From Acidobacteriota bacterium (lineage in GTDB: Bacteria; Acidobacteriota; Vicinamibacteria; Vicinamibacterales; UBA2999): a stretch of DNA of 64,000 bases. Positions 35,317 through 44,631 of this stretch are shown here, in pieces (the stretch's first letter is position 1; each line of letters opens with the position of its first letter). The translations under genes were made by a program, and so were the position numbers. The notes below the pieces were generated by a model that worked only from the letters and a program-made list of their open reading frames with translations, ran no database searches and was not told where the DNA came from. The stretch spans positions 62,001 to 126,000 of the forward strand of contig VFZN01000002.1 of NCBI GenBank assembly GCA_016871195.1. Direction: 5' to 3'.

Positions 35317-36375
35317 ATGACGCACACCGCCCGACCGATGGCCGCGGCACTGCTGGCCGCGACGACGATTGCGCTCGTCGTGAATGCGGTGCTGCAGGTG
35401 CTGGTCGACGCGGTGTCGATTCGCGCATTCGGCAGCGGCACCCCGTGGTGGGTGGTGGCCGAACTCCCGGTGCGCGGACGCTGGGTCGTGGCGGCTGCGC
35501 TGCTGTGGCTTGTCAGCCCGGTGTTCGATGACAGCCAGCCTGCGACCTCACGAACAGGTACGGCGCGCACCGATCTCGACACAGAGGTCGCGCGCGCGGC
35601 GGTGTGGACACGGGTTGGCACGGCCGTCATGCTGCTGCCGCTTGTCTGGGCCACCGCCTCGTGGCTCATCGTCGCGACGCGCATTACCCTGGCGGGTTCG
35701 TGGGATATCGAGGGCCGCAGCCTGCTGTCTTCCGAATACTACCAGCGCATGGCCATCGACTGGCTGCCCTGGCTGATGGCTGGGGTCACCATGCGTCGGC
35801 TGGCGACGCACATTCACGTGCGCAACGCACCCGCGTATTCAGGCATCCTAGGAACTATGCCGTCACCCGTTCCAGTCAAGGTGTTCAACGCACAGGGTCA
35901 GCTGGTCGGCCCGTTCGAGTTCGCGCGCGTCGTACGCACGGAGGCCGAGTGGATCGCCAGGCTGACGCCCGAGCAGTACCGCGTCACCCGCACACATGGC
36001 ACCGAGCGACCGTTCTGTGGCACCCTGCTCGACAACAAGCGCCACGGCGTCTACTCGTGCATCTGTTGCGGGCTGCCGCTGTTCTCGTCACTGGCCAAGT
36101 TCGACTCGGGCACCGGCTGGCCCAGTTTCTTCGAACCGGTCGCCGATGAGAACGTCGCCACAAAGCGCGACACCAGCTACGGCATGGTGCGGGTCGAGAT
36201 TCTGTGTGCGCGCTGCGATGCGCACCTGGGCCACGTGTTTCCGGACGGTCCGGCGCCGACACATCAGCGGCACTGCGTCAATTCCGAATCCCTGCAGTTC
36301 ACCGATGTCGATCAGCTGGCGTCGCTTGCGGATCCGGCACTGCCAGCACCAGCAGCCCCCCCAGCAGCACCGTAG
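35317..36375 (+). CDS. msrB: Peptide-methionine (R)-S-oxide reductase MsrB fused to a membrane domain
   Basis: The C-terminal ~165 residues are a complete Msr[66 protein letters not shown] (two CxxC zinc pairs) and [11 protein letters not shown] with the likely catalytic Cys320. The first ~180 residues form three to four hydrophobic helices (near 8-30, 45-65, 95-120 and 145-160) of no family I recognise, so the reductase is anchored to the inner membrane. An internal ATG at 35857 (residue 181) could also start a soluble form. The 3' end overlaps the convergent MFS gene by 77 bases. Confidence 0.88.
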   Translation: MTHTARPMAAALLAATTIALVVNAVLQVLVDAVSIRAFGSGTPWWVVAELPVRGRWVVAAALLWLVSPVFDDSQPATSRTGTARTDLDTEVARAAVWTRVGTAVMLLPLVWATASWLIVATRITLAGSWDIEGRSLLSSEYYQRMAIDWLPWLMAGVTMRRLATHIHVRNAPAYSGILGTMPSPVPVKVFNAQGQLVGPFEFARVVRTEAEWIARLTPEQYRVTRTHGTERPFCGTLLDNKRHGVYSCICCGLPLFSSLAKFDSGTGWPSFFEPVADENVATKRDTSYGMVRVEILCARCDAHLGHVFPDGPAPTHQRHCVNSESLQFTDVDQLASLADPALPAPAAPPAAP

Positions 36376-37588
36376 CCCCGACGGCCAGCAGCGCACTGGT
36401 GAAACCCTCGCTCGACGCCCGCAGTGCCCCCACGAGCGACGGCCCCACAAACCCGCCGATGTTGCCCACCGAGTTGATGAGGGCAATGCCGGCGGCCGCG
36501 CCGGCACCCGACACAAACGATGTCGCCAGCGTCCAGAAGGGGCCGAACATCGAGGCCAGGCCGAGCATGGCCACCGACAGGAAGAACAGCGACAGCCACA
36601 CGCCCTGCACCCACGCGGTCGCCGCGAACCCGAGGGCACTGACAAGGGCCGCCGCGGCAATGTGCCGGCGTCGCTCGCCGGTGGCGTCCGAGTGCCGGGC
36701 CGCCGCGACCATGCCGATCGCCCCGGCGACGTAGGGCACGGCGCTCAGCAGGCCAATCTGGAAGGGCGTGCCGGGAAACTGCGCCTGCAGAATCTGCGGA
36801 AGGAAGAATCCGAACGCATAGAGAGCCACGGGCACCACAAAGTACACACAGGCCAGCACCCAGAGCCATCGGTGGGTGAAGACGCCTCGCAGTCCGTGCG
36901 TCTCACTGGGATGCTGGCGCTGCTCGTCGGCCACCGCGTCGAGCAGGGCCTGCTGCTGCGTTGGAGACAGCCACGTTGCATCGGCCGGCGTATCGGGCAA
37001 CCAGCGCCACACCACAAGGCCCAGCAGGGCCGCCGGCACGCCTTCCAGCACGAACATCCACTGCCAGCCCGCGAGGCCCCCAGCGCCGTCCAGACCGAGC
37101 AGGGCACCCGAGATGGGACCGCCCACGATGCCGGCCGTCACGGTGGCAGTCATGAATGTGGCAATCGTGCGGGCGCGCTCGCGGGCCGGCACCCAGCGCG
37201 TGAGGTAGTAGATGATGCCCGGGAAAAACCCGGCCTCGGCTGCGCCCAGCAGGAAGCGCAGCGCGTAGAACGACACCGGTCCGGTCACCAGCATCGTCGC
37301 GGCCGAGACGAGGCCCCAGGTCACCATGATGCGTGCAATCCAGCGACGGGCACCGACGCGGGCGAGGATCAGGTTGCTGGGAATTTCGAAGGCGGTATAG
37401 CTCAGGAAGAAGATGCCCGCCCCGAGACCGTAGACCGCCGACGACAGGCCCAGCGCCGCATTCATCTGCAGGGCGGCGAAGCCGATATTGATGCGATCGA
37501 GATACGCAAAAATGTAGAGCAGGAAGAGGAACGGCACCAGCCGCCGTCGCACGGCGCGGGCGGCCTCGTCCACGACGGCGGCAGGCAT
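36299..37588 (-). CDS. MFS transporter, anion:cation symporter (phthalate/tartrate-like) family
   Basis: A 429-aa twelve-helix transporter. Hallmarks of the ACS family are [23 protein letters not shown] after helix 1, [22 protein letters not shown] between helices 2 and 3, and [23 protein letters not shown]. Likely imports an organic acid by proton symport. ATG 37588 is preferred over 37600 because TATGCT lies 7 bases upstream. The last 77 bases lie antisense to the msrB end. Confidence 0.9.
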   Translation of the reverse strand: MPAAVVDEAARAVRRRLVPFLFLLYIFAYLDRINIGFAALQMNAALGLSSAVYGLGAGIFFLSYTAFEIPSNLILARVGARRWIARIMVTWGLVSAATMLVTGPVSFYALRFLLGAAEAGFFPGIIYYLTRWVPARERARTIATFMTATVTAGIVGGPISGALLGLDGAGGLAGWQWMFVLEGVPAALLGLVVWRWLPDTPADATWLSPTQQQALLDAVADEQRQHPSETHGLRGVFTHRWLWVLACVYFVVPVALYAFGFFLPQILQAQFPGTPFQIGLLSAVPYVAGAIGMVAAARHSDATGERRRHIAAAALVSALGFAATAWVQGVWLSLFFLSVAMLGLASMFGPFWTLATSFVSGAGAAAGIALINSVGNIGGFVGPSLVGALRASSEGFTSALLAVGATVLLGGLLVLAVPDPQATPADRHR

Positions 37589-37595
37589 CGGCTTT

Positions 37596-37601
37596 AGCAT
37601 A
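37596..37601 (-). promoter_or_regulatory. -10 box, leaderless promoter of the MFS gene
   Basis: TATGCT on the minus strand, 7 bases before the ATG at 37588. Confidence 0.4.
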
Positions 37602-37772
37602 TCGCTGCGCTGTCGCTGTGCGACCTGCCCAGTCCCATGGTGACGAGCCAAACCTGCGTCGCCTCCTGAGAATTCCTGGCCCCTGGGGGGCATGAGCGCC
37701 GGGCGCAGTCGAGGAAGCGATGCCGTCGCGCACGCCCGCGCGCACGTTGCGGTCGCGCGAGAGTGGCCCCGT

Positions 37773-38423
37773 TCAGGTCACCAGTCCATTCCGGACGGCA
37801 AACAGCACGAGTCCTGCCGTATTGCGCACGTCGAGCTTCTGCATGAGGCGCGCCCGATGAGTCTCGACGGTCGCGGGCGAGATGCTCAGCACCCCAGCCG
37901 CATCCTTGTTGCTGAACCCTTCGGCAACCAACTGAAGCACCGCCCGCTCGCGCGGCGTCAGCACGTCAAGTCGCGTATCGGGAGCGGGCTGGCCACCGCG
38001 CCGGACAAGACCATCCACCAGCGTCGCTGAGACGGCCGGACTGACAAATGTCCGCCCCTGCGTGACCGCATCAAGTGCCTGCAGCAGTTCGACGACGCCC
38101 GAACTCTTGGTGACATAGGCCGATGCGCCGGCCTTGAGGGCACGGGTCACGTACGTCTCTTCTGCATGGGCCGACAGCATCACGATATGTGTGGCCGCCT
38201 TCTGCTGTGTCAGTTCGCGGGCCGCGTCGATGCCGTTCATGCGCGGCATCACGATGTCGAGCACCAGAACATCGGGCGCAAGTGTGGTGACGCGTTCGAC
38301 GGCGTCGATGCCGTCGCCAGCCTCTCCGACGACGGTGTATCCCGGGACGTCATCGAGCAGCCGCGCGAGCCCTTCGCGGAACAGCGTGTGGTCATCGGCC
38401 AGCACCAGCCTGATGTCAGGCAT
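37773..38423 (-). CDS. NarL/FixJ-type response regulator
   Basis: A 216-aa two-domain regulator. The receiver has Asp10/Asp11, phospho-acceptor Asp56 (VLVLDIVMP), SAHAE and VTKSSG. A LuxR-type HTH (LTPRERAVLQLVAEGFSNKDAAGVLSISPATVETHRARLMQKL) binds DNA. No histidine kinase gene is adjacent, so it is an orphan here; its partner must be encoded elsewhere. The start at 38423 gives the standard MPDIRLVLADDH N-terminus. Confidence 0.93.
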   Translation of the reverse strand: MPDIRLVLADDHTLFREGLARLLDDVPGYTVVGEAGDGIDAVERVTTLAPDVLVLDIVMPRMNGIDAARELTQQKAATHIVMLSAHAEETYVTRALKAGASAYVTKSSGVVELLQALDAVTQGRTFVSPAVSATLVDGLVRRGGQPAPDTRLDVLTPRERAVLQLVAEGFSNKDAAGVLSISPATVETHRARLMQKLDVRNTAGLVLFAVRNGLVT

Positions 38424-38725
38424 GGCGACAGGCTCCGTGGCTGCAGGCCGGTGTGCGCACACCGTGGCGGACCATGCGCAACCGCCTGAGCGGCTGGCCC
38501 GTGAGGAGATCGGCGTGTCTGATCAGGGTGCCGAACCACTCGACGAGGCGACAGGCAGGTGCGAGGGCCGCTGCGCCGATGGTGACGTAGACGGCACTAA
38601 GGTGTTGTGGGACCCATGGCGTCTGACCGACTCCGCGGCGGTCTCGTGCGTGATCCGACCTGTGACTCGACGCGGTGCGCAGGCTCGACACGCCCGCCAT
38701 GCTACTGCTGATTGGGTCGGAAGAC

Positions 38726-38761
38726 AAAAAGAGCGGGAGGCCGAGGAGAAGGCCTCCCGCT
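38726..38761 (-). terminator. Intrinsic terminator of the TonB receptor gene
   Basis: Perfect 11-bp inverted repeat (38751-38761 with 38732-38742, 8-base loop) followed on the minus strand by CTTTTTG. It lies ~120 bases after the receptor stop and is the only classical Rho-independent terminator seen in the window. Confidence 0.85.
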
Positions 38762-38796
38762 GCAATGGCCCCCGAGCGGGGACCCGTGTCTGTGCA

Positions 38797-38816
38797 GGGT
38801 CACCTGACGGTGACCC
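38797..38816. repeat. Short perfect inverted repeat downstream of the receptor gene
   Basis: 8-bp arms (38797-38804, 38809-38816) around a 4-base loop, between the receptor stop and its terminator; may be an extra 3'-end hairpin. Confidence 0.4.
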
Positions 38817-38879
38817 GGTCGTGCGTCGTTCGGCCCTGTGACCGCCCGAGGGGCGGCCACAGGATACCGGACGAGGTGT

Positions 38880-41735
38880 TTACCAGAGGATGCGGCCACC
38901 CAGGCGGAGGGTGCGCGGACCGAGGATGTTCGCCGGACGCAGGTAGTTCGCACCTGTCGTCGTGGTGATCGTTTCAGCGGCACTGCTGTTGGTGATGTTG
39001 AAGAAGTCGAGGAAGCCACGGAACTTCAAGCGGTTACCGAAGTTGAAGGTGCGGTCCAGGCGGACGTCGAACACCCAGATGTTGTCGTTACGGTTGGCGT
39101 TGGCAGCAGTAGCGAAGTAGCTCAGGCCGGGGATGATCAGACCGAACGGGTTGCCGGCCGTCGACGGCACGGCGATCACCCGGGCGAAGTTTGCACCCGA
39201 CTGATGACGCATGACCGGCGAGATCCGGATGCCGAGAGGCGCATCGTAGCTACCCGTCAGCTTGACGCTCCAGAACGAGGTCTTGACCTGACCCGGTGCG
39301 TTGGGATGCTGGTTGCTGCTGCCCGTCACGCCTGTCTGGAAATCATTCAGCCAGGTGTAGGCGGCACCGCCCTGAGCGGACCACTTGTTGCCGTAGCGCT
39401 TGTTGAACGAGAACTCGGCCGTGTCATAGCGCGACTGGCGGTCAGGAATGTTCGAGACCCACGAGGTGACAGGGAAGTTCGCGGCCTGCGCCGACGGAAG
39501 GCCGAGCAGGTTCAGGACGTCATCGTCGGCGCTGTTGAGCACGCCATCGAGTCCGGGCCCGCGCCATGTGAAGGGCACGGTGTAGGCCGAGGCGGGGCGG
39601 TCCCGATTCCACTGGCCCCACAACTGGTCTTCCGTTTTGAACACGTAGCCGGCGCGCACGCCCAGCACGTCAGTCAGCTGCTGTTCGAAGAACAGGCTGG
39701 CTTCGTGCGTGAAGGGCTGCTTGATGCCGTTATCGAACCGGACCGCACCGGCGAGCGCGTTCGAGAGGAGAGCCCCCTGTTCACCCGTGTCGAAGCGACG
39801 GTTGCCGTTCGTGTCATTCCACTGGTAGGTGATGGTCTTCGACGCCTGGTTGGGGTTGGCGCTGCCGCCGAGGCCCACGCCGGGGTTGTGCCAGAAGAGG
39901 CCATAGTTGGCCTTCAGCACGGACCGACCGGTGCCAGAGAAGTCATACGTGGCACCGATGCGGGGCGCGAAGCCGTTCCACGTGTAGAGATTGGTCTGGG
40001 CGAAGGTCTGCGCCGGAATGGTCACGGGGCCGTTGGTGCCACCGAGCTGCTGCTGTTCGGGCAGGAAGCCCGAGTAGCGGTCCCAGCGGGCGCCGAGGTT
40101 CATCGTGAGGCGGCCGACGTTCCAGGTGTCGGTGAAGAACAGGCCCGTCACGTTGAGCTTCGAGATCGAGAACAGCTCCTCACGCGCATCGAGCGAGTTC
40201 ACCTTGGTGGCCGTCGGGAAGGCAAACGTCACCTGGTTGCTCACGCCGTTGTTGTAGACGAGGTCGCGATTGCCGCCGAAGCGCTCCTGGTAGCCTTCCC
40301 AGCCCGTCTCGAACAGCTGCTCGCCACCGAACTTGAAGGTGTGCGTACCGGCGTTCGTCGTGTCGAGGAAGTAGGTCGCCGCGCCGGTGATTTGCTTGCG
40401 CTGGCGGTCGAGCTGCCACTGCTGGTGCGTGCCCTCAACGACGCCGAGGCCCGCATCGCGCCAGTGGAAGCCGGCGCTGCCGTTCGCCGACAGCGGGAAG
40501 TAGTAGCCAAACTCACCGTAGCGGGCTTCGACATACAGCTTGTCATTGATCGTCGAGTTCCACTCGCCCTTGTAGACCCAGCTGCCCGAGTTCTGCTTGT
40601 TGGTCTGCTGGGCATCGGTGTAGATATAGGTGCCGTACGGGAGGCGGTTCGGCATCAACTTCTGGCCCCACTGGTAATAGCCGATGATCTTGTTCTTCGG
40701 GTTCACCTGGTAGGTGAGCTTGCCGATGGGGTTCCAGAGCTTGGTGTTTGAGGTCAGGCTGGCCAGCGGGCCCGTGAAGTTGGGCTGCGCCACCGCGTTG
40801 AACTGCTCGCGGTAGGTGCCGAACCACCACAGCTTGTCCTTGACGACCGGGCCGCCCATGTTGATGGCGCGGTCGTAGTAGGTGCTGATTTCGTTGCTGC
40901 CCTTGCGGATACCGCGCGCGATGACCGCATCGGGGATGTTCGACGACTGCAGCGAGTTGTTGTACCAGTCGTAGTACAGCTCGCCCGAGAACATGTTGCC
41001 GCCCGACTTGGTGATGAACTGGCTCTGCACGCCGGGGTTCGGCATTTCCGCGCCCTGGCCGGTCGTGCCGAGGAAGGCTTCGTCAATCGACGAGTAGTCG
41101 AAGTAGAAACCCGCACCGCCCGTGCCTTCCGTCGTGTTGATGCCCTCGATGAGCACGCGCACCTGACCGCTGAGGCCGTAGGCCGAGTAGCCCGTCTGGG
41201 TGCCGGCGCGGTTGCCGCCGACGTCGATGCGGGTCATCTGCACCGCCGGGGTCACCGCCAGCAGCGCCCACATGTCACGTCCGTTCGGAATCGACCGCAG
41301 CTCTTCCACCTTGAAGTTCTGCTGAATGCGCGTCGCCGACGTGTCAATCACGGGCGAGGCGCCGGTGACCGTCACGGTTTCCTGCAGCGTGGCGAGCGTC
41401 AGCTCGACGTTGAGGTTGGCCGTGAAGCCCAGCGAGATTTGCACGCCCTCACGCTTGAGCGTGTTGAAGCCGGCCAGTTCGTACGAGACGGTGTACACGC
41501 CCGGGGGCACCGCAGGGAAGCGGTAGTTGCCCGTTTCGGACGTCACGGTGGTCTGCTGACCCAGCATCGCCGGGCTGGTCGCCGAGACCGTCACGCCGGG
41601 AAGCACTGCTCCCTGCGCGTCAGCCACGCGGCCCTGAATGGTACCGGTGGTGCTCGCACCGCCGCCCTGTGCCCACGCGCTGACCGCCAGCGCACCCCAC
41701 ATCAGTAGAACAAGCCCCGCCTTGGGGAACGTCAT
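38880..41735 (-). CDS. Oar-like TonB-dependent receptor with carboxypeptidase-regulatory domain
   Basis: Outer-membrane protein of 951 aa. It has a signal peptide (through AVSAWAQ) and a CarboxypepD_reg-like Ig-fold domain at ~25-110 (IQGRVADAQGAVLPGVTVSATS ... YELAGFNTLKREGV). A plug domain starts near ATRIQQNFKVEELRSIPNGRDMW, and a long beta-barrel ends DIFF-type ITNSSAAET...LGGRILW. These Oar-like receptors are highly amplified in Acidobacteria and are thought to take up polymers or peptides with TonB. No SusD partner is nearby. The start at 41735 has GAGGAGG directly upstream. It ends in an intrinsic terminator. Confidence 0.93.
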   Translation of the reverse strand: MTFPKAGLVLLMWGALAVSAWAQGGGASTTGTIQGRVADAQGAVLPGVTVSATSPAMLGQQTTVTSETGNYRFPAVPPGVYTVSYELAGFNTLKREGVQISLGFTANLNVELTLATLQETVTVTGASPVIDTSATRIQQNFKVEELRSIPNGRDMWALLAVTPAVQMTRIDVGGNRAGTQTGYSAYGLSGQVRVLIEGINTTEGTGGAGFYFDYSSIDEAFLGTTGQGAEMPNPGVQSQFITKSGGNMFSGELYYDWYNNSLQSSNIPDAVIARGIRKGSNEISTYYDRAINMGGPVVKDKLWWFGTYREQFNAVAQPNFTGPLASLTSNTKLWNPIGKLTYQVNPKNKIIGYYQWGQKLMPNRLPYGTYIYTDAQQTNKQNSGSWVYKGEWNSTINDKLYVEARYGEFGYYFPLSANGSAGFHWRDAGLGVVEGTHQQWQLDRQRKQITGAATYFLDTTNAGTHTFKFGGEQLFETGWEGYQERFGGNRDLVYNNGVSNQVTFAFPTATKVNSLDAREELFSISKLNVTGLFFTDTWNVGRLTMNLGARWDRYSGFLPEQQQLGGTNGPVTIPAQTFAQTNLYTWNGFAPRIGATYDFSGTGRSVLKANYGLFWHNPGVGLGGSANPNQASKTITYQWNDTNGNRRFDTGEQGALLSNALAGAVRFDNGIKQPFTHEASLFFEQQLTDVLGVRAGYVFKTEDQLWGQWNRDRPASAYTVPFTWRGPGLDGVLNSADDDVLNLLGLPSAQAANFPVTSWVSNIPDRQSRYDTAEFSFNKRYGNKWSAQGGAAYTWLNDFQTGVTGSSNQHPNAPGQVKTSFWSVKLTGSYDAPLGIRISPVMRHQSGANFARVIAVPSTAGNPFGLIIPGLSYFATAANANRNDNIWVFDVRLDRTFNFGNRLKFRGFLDFFNITNSSAAETITTTTGANYLRPANILGPRTLRLGGRILW

Positions 41736-41755
41736 GTCATCCTCCTCACGTTGCC

Positions 41756-41809
41756 GGTCGCGCGACCAGAACACTCGTACACAGGCCTAGCCAATGGACC
41801 GAATGGTCC
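41756..41809. promoter_or_regulatory. Palindromes in the leader of the TonB receptor gene
   Basis: A perfect 12-base palindrome, GGTCGCGCGACC (41756-41767), lies just before the ribosome-binding site. An inverted repeat GGACC-GAAT-GGTCC (41796-41809) lies further up. Candidate operator or leader RNA structures; the palindromes are real, the role is a guess. Confidence 0.3.
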
Positions 41810-41859
41810 CGAACTACACAGAAACACGCCTCGGAATTTTCAACCGTTGAGTGACGCCG

Positions 41860-41925
41860 TGGCAATACAAAGTAGTTGGTATTTACGAGTAGCTATTAAT
41901 TATTATTTCGCTGGATTGCCCAGTC
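41860..41925. promoter_or_regulatory. AT-rich divergent promoter region
   Basis: The most AT-rich stretch in the window (TATTAATTATTATTT and nearby), between the divergent TonB receptor and methyltransferase genes. It is likely a promoter/UP-element or regulator-binding zone; I cannot assign exact boxes. Confidence 0.4.
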
Positions 41926-41948
41926 CCGCTACCGTTCCCGTACTCACC

Positions 41949-42749
41949 ATGGCCGCTGACGTCGCCTCGACCGCCCGCACCTACGACCTCGCTGCCGACC
42001 ACTTCGACCAGCTGCCGTTCTGGCATACGTTCGGCGAGCGCACCGTGGCCGCCCTCGGGCTCACCCCGGGCCTCACCGTGGTCGACCTCTGCTGCGGCAC
42101 CGGGGCCTCGGCCCTACCCGCCGCCCGGGCCGTCGGCCCCACCGGTCGGGTGACCGGCGTCGACATCAGCCCCGGCCTCATCGCCGTGGCCCGCACCCGG
42201 GCCGCCCAGGCCGGACTGCACCAGGCGACCTTCGAGTGCACCGATGTCACGCACGTCGACCAGCCGCCGGCCAGCGTCGACGCGGTAATCGCAGTCTTCG
42301 GGTTGTTCTTTGTCGACGACATGCCCGCTCTGCTGCGCCGGGCCTGGCACTGGCTCGCCCCCGGGGGGGCGATGGCCATCACCACCTGGGGCGATCAGGT
42401 GCTCGCGCCCGGTGAAGACTGGTTCTGGGAGGCGGCGCGACGCGAGCAACCCGGCATCGCTACCGCCGGTCACGCGGCCCGCCTCAACACCCCCGACAAG
42501 CTGCGCCAGGTCTTCGCCGACGCGGGCCTGCCTCAACCCTCGATCACCCCCGACCGCTGGGAGATGCCCCTCGAATCTCCAGTGGCGTTCTGGCCTGTCA
42601 TTCTGGGCACAAGCAACCGCCGCACCCTCGAAGCACTGTCGCCCGACGCCCAGGCCCGCGTCCGTGCCGAGGTCACCGCCCGACTCGATGCCGCCCGGGT
42701 GTCGGCGCTGACGCTCGAGGTGTTCTACGCCGTCGCCCGGCGGTGCTGA
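41949..42749 (+). CDS. Class I SAM-dependent methyltransferase (UbiE-like)
   Basis: A 266-aa methyltransferase. SAM motif I is VVDLCCGTGASALPAA, the strand-2 acidic residue is in VTGVDISPGLI, and motif III is LRRAWHWLAPGGAMAIT. Similar to UbiE/MenG-type small-molecule methyltransferases, but the substrate is unknown. The start at 41949 suits the family. A TACCGT ~14 bases upstream would give a leader of only a few bases. Divergent from the TonB receptor. Confidence 0.88.
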   Translation: MAADVASTARTYDLAADHFDQLPFWHTFGERTVAALGLTPGLTVVDLCCGTGASALPAARAVGPTGRVTGVDISPGLIAVARTRAAQAGLHQATFECTDVTHVDQPPASVDAVIAVFGLFFVDDMPALLRRAWHWLAPGGAMAITTWGDQVLAPGEDWFWEAARREQPGIATAGHAARLNTPDKLRQVFADAGLPQPSITPDRWEMPLESPVAFWPVILGTSNRRTLEALSPDAQARVRAEVTARLDAARVSALTLEVFYAVARRC

Positions 42750-42967
42750 GCCCCCGCATCGCCCCAGCTCACTCGCCACGCCTGGGTCTCGGCCCTGGCG
42801 CTCGCGATTCCCTCCGCGCGCGTGCCGCGTGTCACCGGCGACGATCTGCAGACCGCGACTCAGCGAGAAGCCATCCGCGTGCGAGCCGCGCGTCCGAGCC
42901 GGTCGGGAGCCCCTGCCGACGCGCGCCCCCTCAGACACGCCGTCCGCCACCGCACTCCTCGGGACAT

Positions 42968-44581
42968 TCACCGCAGCGGCGGGGCCGAGGCAGGCGGTCG
43001 CCGATGTCGCGTGGCCTCCTCATAGGCCGCGCCCAGTTGGAACAGCGTCGCCTCATCCCACGGACGGCCGAAAAACGTCAGGCCCGCCGGCAGCTGCCCG
43101 CCCCGCGTGTAACCCATCGGCACCTGCAGTGCAGGAAAGCCCGTGGTCGGCGAGAACAGCTGGCTGTTGTCGCCGTGAGGCGTGTTCAGGTCACCGATGA
43201 GCCGCGGCGGGTTGCTCCACGTCGGATACACGAAGGCATCAAGTCTGAGCCGCGTCATCGTCTCGAGCACGGCGTCGCGCATCCGCGCACGATAGGCCCG
43301 GTCCGCCTCGCACTCCGGCGTGTCGGGCCCGTGCGCCGGGCCCTGCTCGGTCTGCTCGAGCTGCCGCCGCACCGAGGGATGAAAGCGCCCCGAGGCCACA
43401 ATCTCGCTGAGGCTCTTCACCGGCACCCGGTCACCGTGGCTCGCCAGATAGCGGTTGATGTCGTACTTGAAGCCGCCACAGGGCTCCATCCCCTGCGGAC
43501 GCCTGATGGCCGAGAGGCCCTCCACCGTCGCCGGGTCGACGACCACCGCTCCCGCACGCTCGAGATCAGCCAGGGCCTGCCGGAACACCGCCACGGCCTC
43601 GGCATCCATGTCGGGCCGTTCATACGCCTGCCGCAGCACACCGATGCGCGCCCCTTTCAGCCCGTCCGCCCGCAGGCCCGCCACATAGTCGGGCACGGGG
43701 TGGCTCTGTGCGGCGCGCGTCACCGGATCGTCGGGATCGTTTCCCGCCACCACCTGAAACACCCGCGCCACATCCTCGACCGTGCGTCCCATGGGACCGG
43801 CAATATCGGCCCACAGGTTGAGCGGCATCACCCCCGCCCGGCTCGTCAGCCCCATCGTCGAGCGCATGCCGACCAGCGCCTGATGCGACGAGGGTCCGCG
43901 AATCGAGTTGCCGGTGTCACTGCCGAGGCCAATCAGGCCGAAGTTCGCGGCGACCGCCGCTGCGGTGCCGCCGCTCGACCCGGCCGTCACGCGGTCGAGG
44001 GCATAGGGATTCTTCGTGTAGCCCGGCAGAATCGAGCTCACGGTTTCGTACGGCGTAAACGCCCACTCGGCCATGTTCGACTTGGCCAGCACCAGCGCCC
44101 CGGCCGCCTTCACGCGAGCCACCTGAAAGGCATCCTTCACCGACACGAATCCCGCCAGCGCCAGCGACCCGTTGGTCGACGGCAGGTCGCGCGTCTCGAA
44201 GTTGTCCTTCACAATCATCGGCACGCAGTGCAGCGCGCCCATCGACTCGCCCGCCCGGCGGCGTGCATCGAGCGCCCGGGCCTCGTCCACCACCCGCGGG
44301 TTGACCAGCACCAGCGCATTGATGGCCGGGCCCTGCTTGTCATACGCCTCGATGCGGCGCAGGTAGTACTGCACCAGCGCCTCGCACGTCAGTCGGCCGG
44401 CCCGCATCTCTCCGTGGACGGCCGCAATGGTGGTTTCCTCGATGGGCACGGGTGTCGGCAACTGTCGCTCAGCCCCGGCAACCCCAGGGGCCGGCCCGAC
44501 CCCAGCCAGGCCCGCCACCAGCCCGACAGCCACCAGCGTCCCCGCCACCCACCGCCTACCGCACCTGTTCCTGCTCTGCAT
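42968..44581 (-). CDS. Exported amidase (amidase signature family)
   Basis: Amidase of the AS family, 537 aa, with a signal peptide. The Ser-cisSer-Lys triad is visible: Lys in VPMIVKDNFET, the cis-Ser in DRVTAGSSGGTAAAV and the nucleophile Ser in GSDTGNSIRGPSS. It hydrolyses a carboxamide outside the cytoplasm; the substrate is unknown. The start at 44581 is preferred to 44590 because TAGAGT lies exactly 7 bases before it. Divergent from the M20 peptidase. Confidence 0.93.
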   Translation of the reverse strand: MQSRNRCGRRWVAGTLVAVGLVAGLAGVGPAPGVAGAERQLPTPVPIEETTIAAVHGEMRAGRLTCEALVQYYLRRIEAYDKQGPAINALVLVNPRVVDEARALDARRRAGESMGALHCVPMIVKDNFETRDLPSTNGSLALAGFVSVKDAFQVARVKAAGALVLAKSNMAEWAFTPYETVSSILPGYTKNPYALDRVTAGSSGGTAAAVAANFGLIGLGSDTGNSIRGPSSHQALVGMRSTMGLTSRAGVMPLNLWADIAGPMGRTVEDVARVFQVVAGNDPDDPVTRAAQSHPVPDYVAGLRADGLKGARIGVLRQAYERPDMDAEAVAVFRQALADLERAGAVVVDPATVEGLSAIRRPQGMEPCGGFKYDINRYLASHGDRVPVKSLSEIVASGRFHPSVRRQLEQTEQGPAHGPDTPECEADRAYRARMRDAVLETMTRLRLDAFVYPTWSNPPRLIGDLNTPHGDNSQLFSPTTGFPALQVPMGYTRGGQLPAGLTFFGRPWDEATLFQLGAAYEEATRHRRPPASAPPLR

Positions 44582-44588
44582 GCGCCCC

Positions 44589-44594
44589 ACTCTA
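44589..44594 (-). promoter_or_regulatory. -10 box, leaderless promoter of the amidase
   Basis: TAGAGT on the minus strand, 7 bases before ATG 44581. It sits 24 bases from the M20 gene's -10 on the other strand, so the two promoters overlap. Confidence 0.5.
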
Positions 44595-44618
44595 CACCGC
44601 CGGCGCGGCCCCCTCTGC

Positions 44619-44624
44619 TAACAT
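44619..44624 (+). promoter_or_regulatory. -10 box, leaderless promoter of the M20 peptidase
   Basis: TAACAT, 7 bases before ATG 44632, no ribosome-binding site. Confidence 0.5.
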
Positions 44625-44631
44625 CCGCGCT

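Larger units (their letters stand above)
38424..38879. other. 456-base non-coding gap
   Basis: No reading frame here has a recognisable domain. It holds the terminator of the TonB receptor (38726-38761) and a second hairpin (38797-38816), and must contain the promoter of the response regulator on the minus strand, for which I see no convincing boxes. Confidence 0.5.

Noticed and set aside
38416-38727. 103-codon minus-strand frame in the gap upstream of the NarL-type regulator
   Set aside because: No domain, no ribosome-binding site, atypical composition; overlaps the terminator-proximal region.
38838-40751. 637-codon plus-strand open frame across the TonB receptor
   Set aside because: Antisense to a clearly real receptor; Val/Glu/Arg-rich low-complexity translation.
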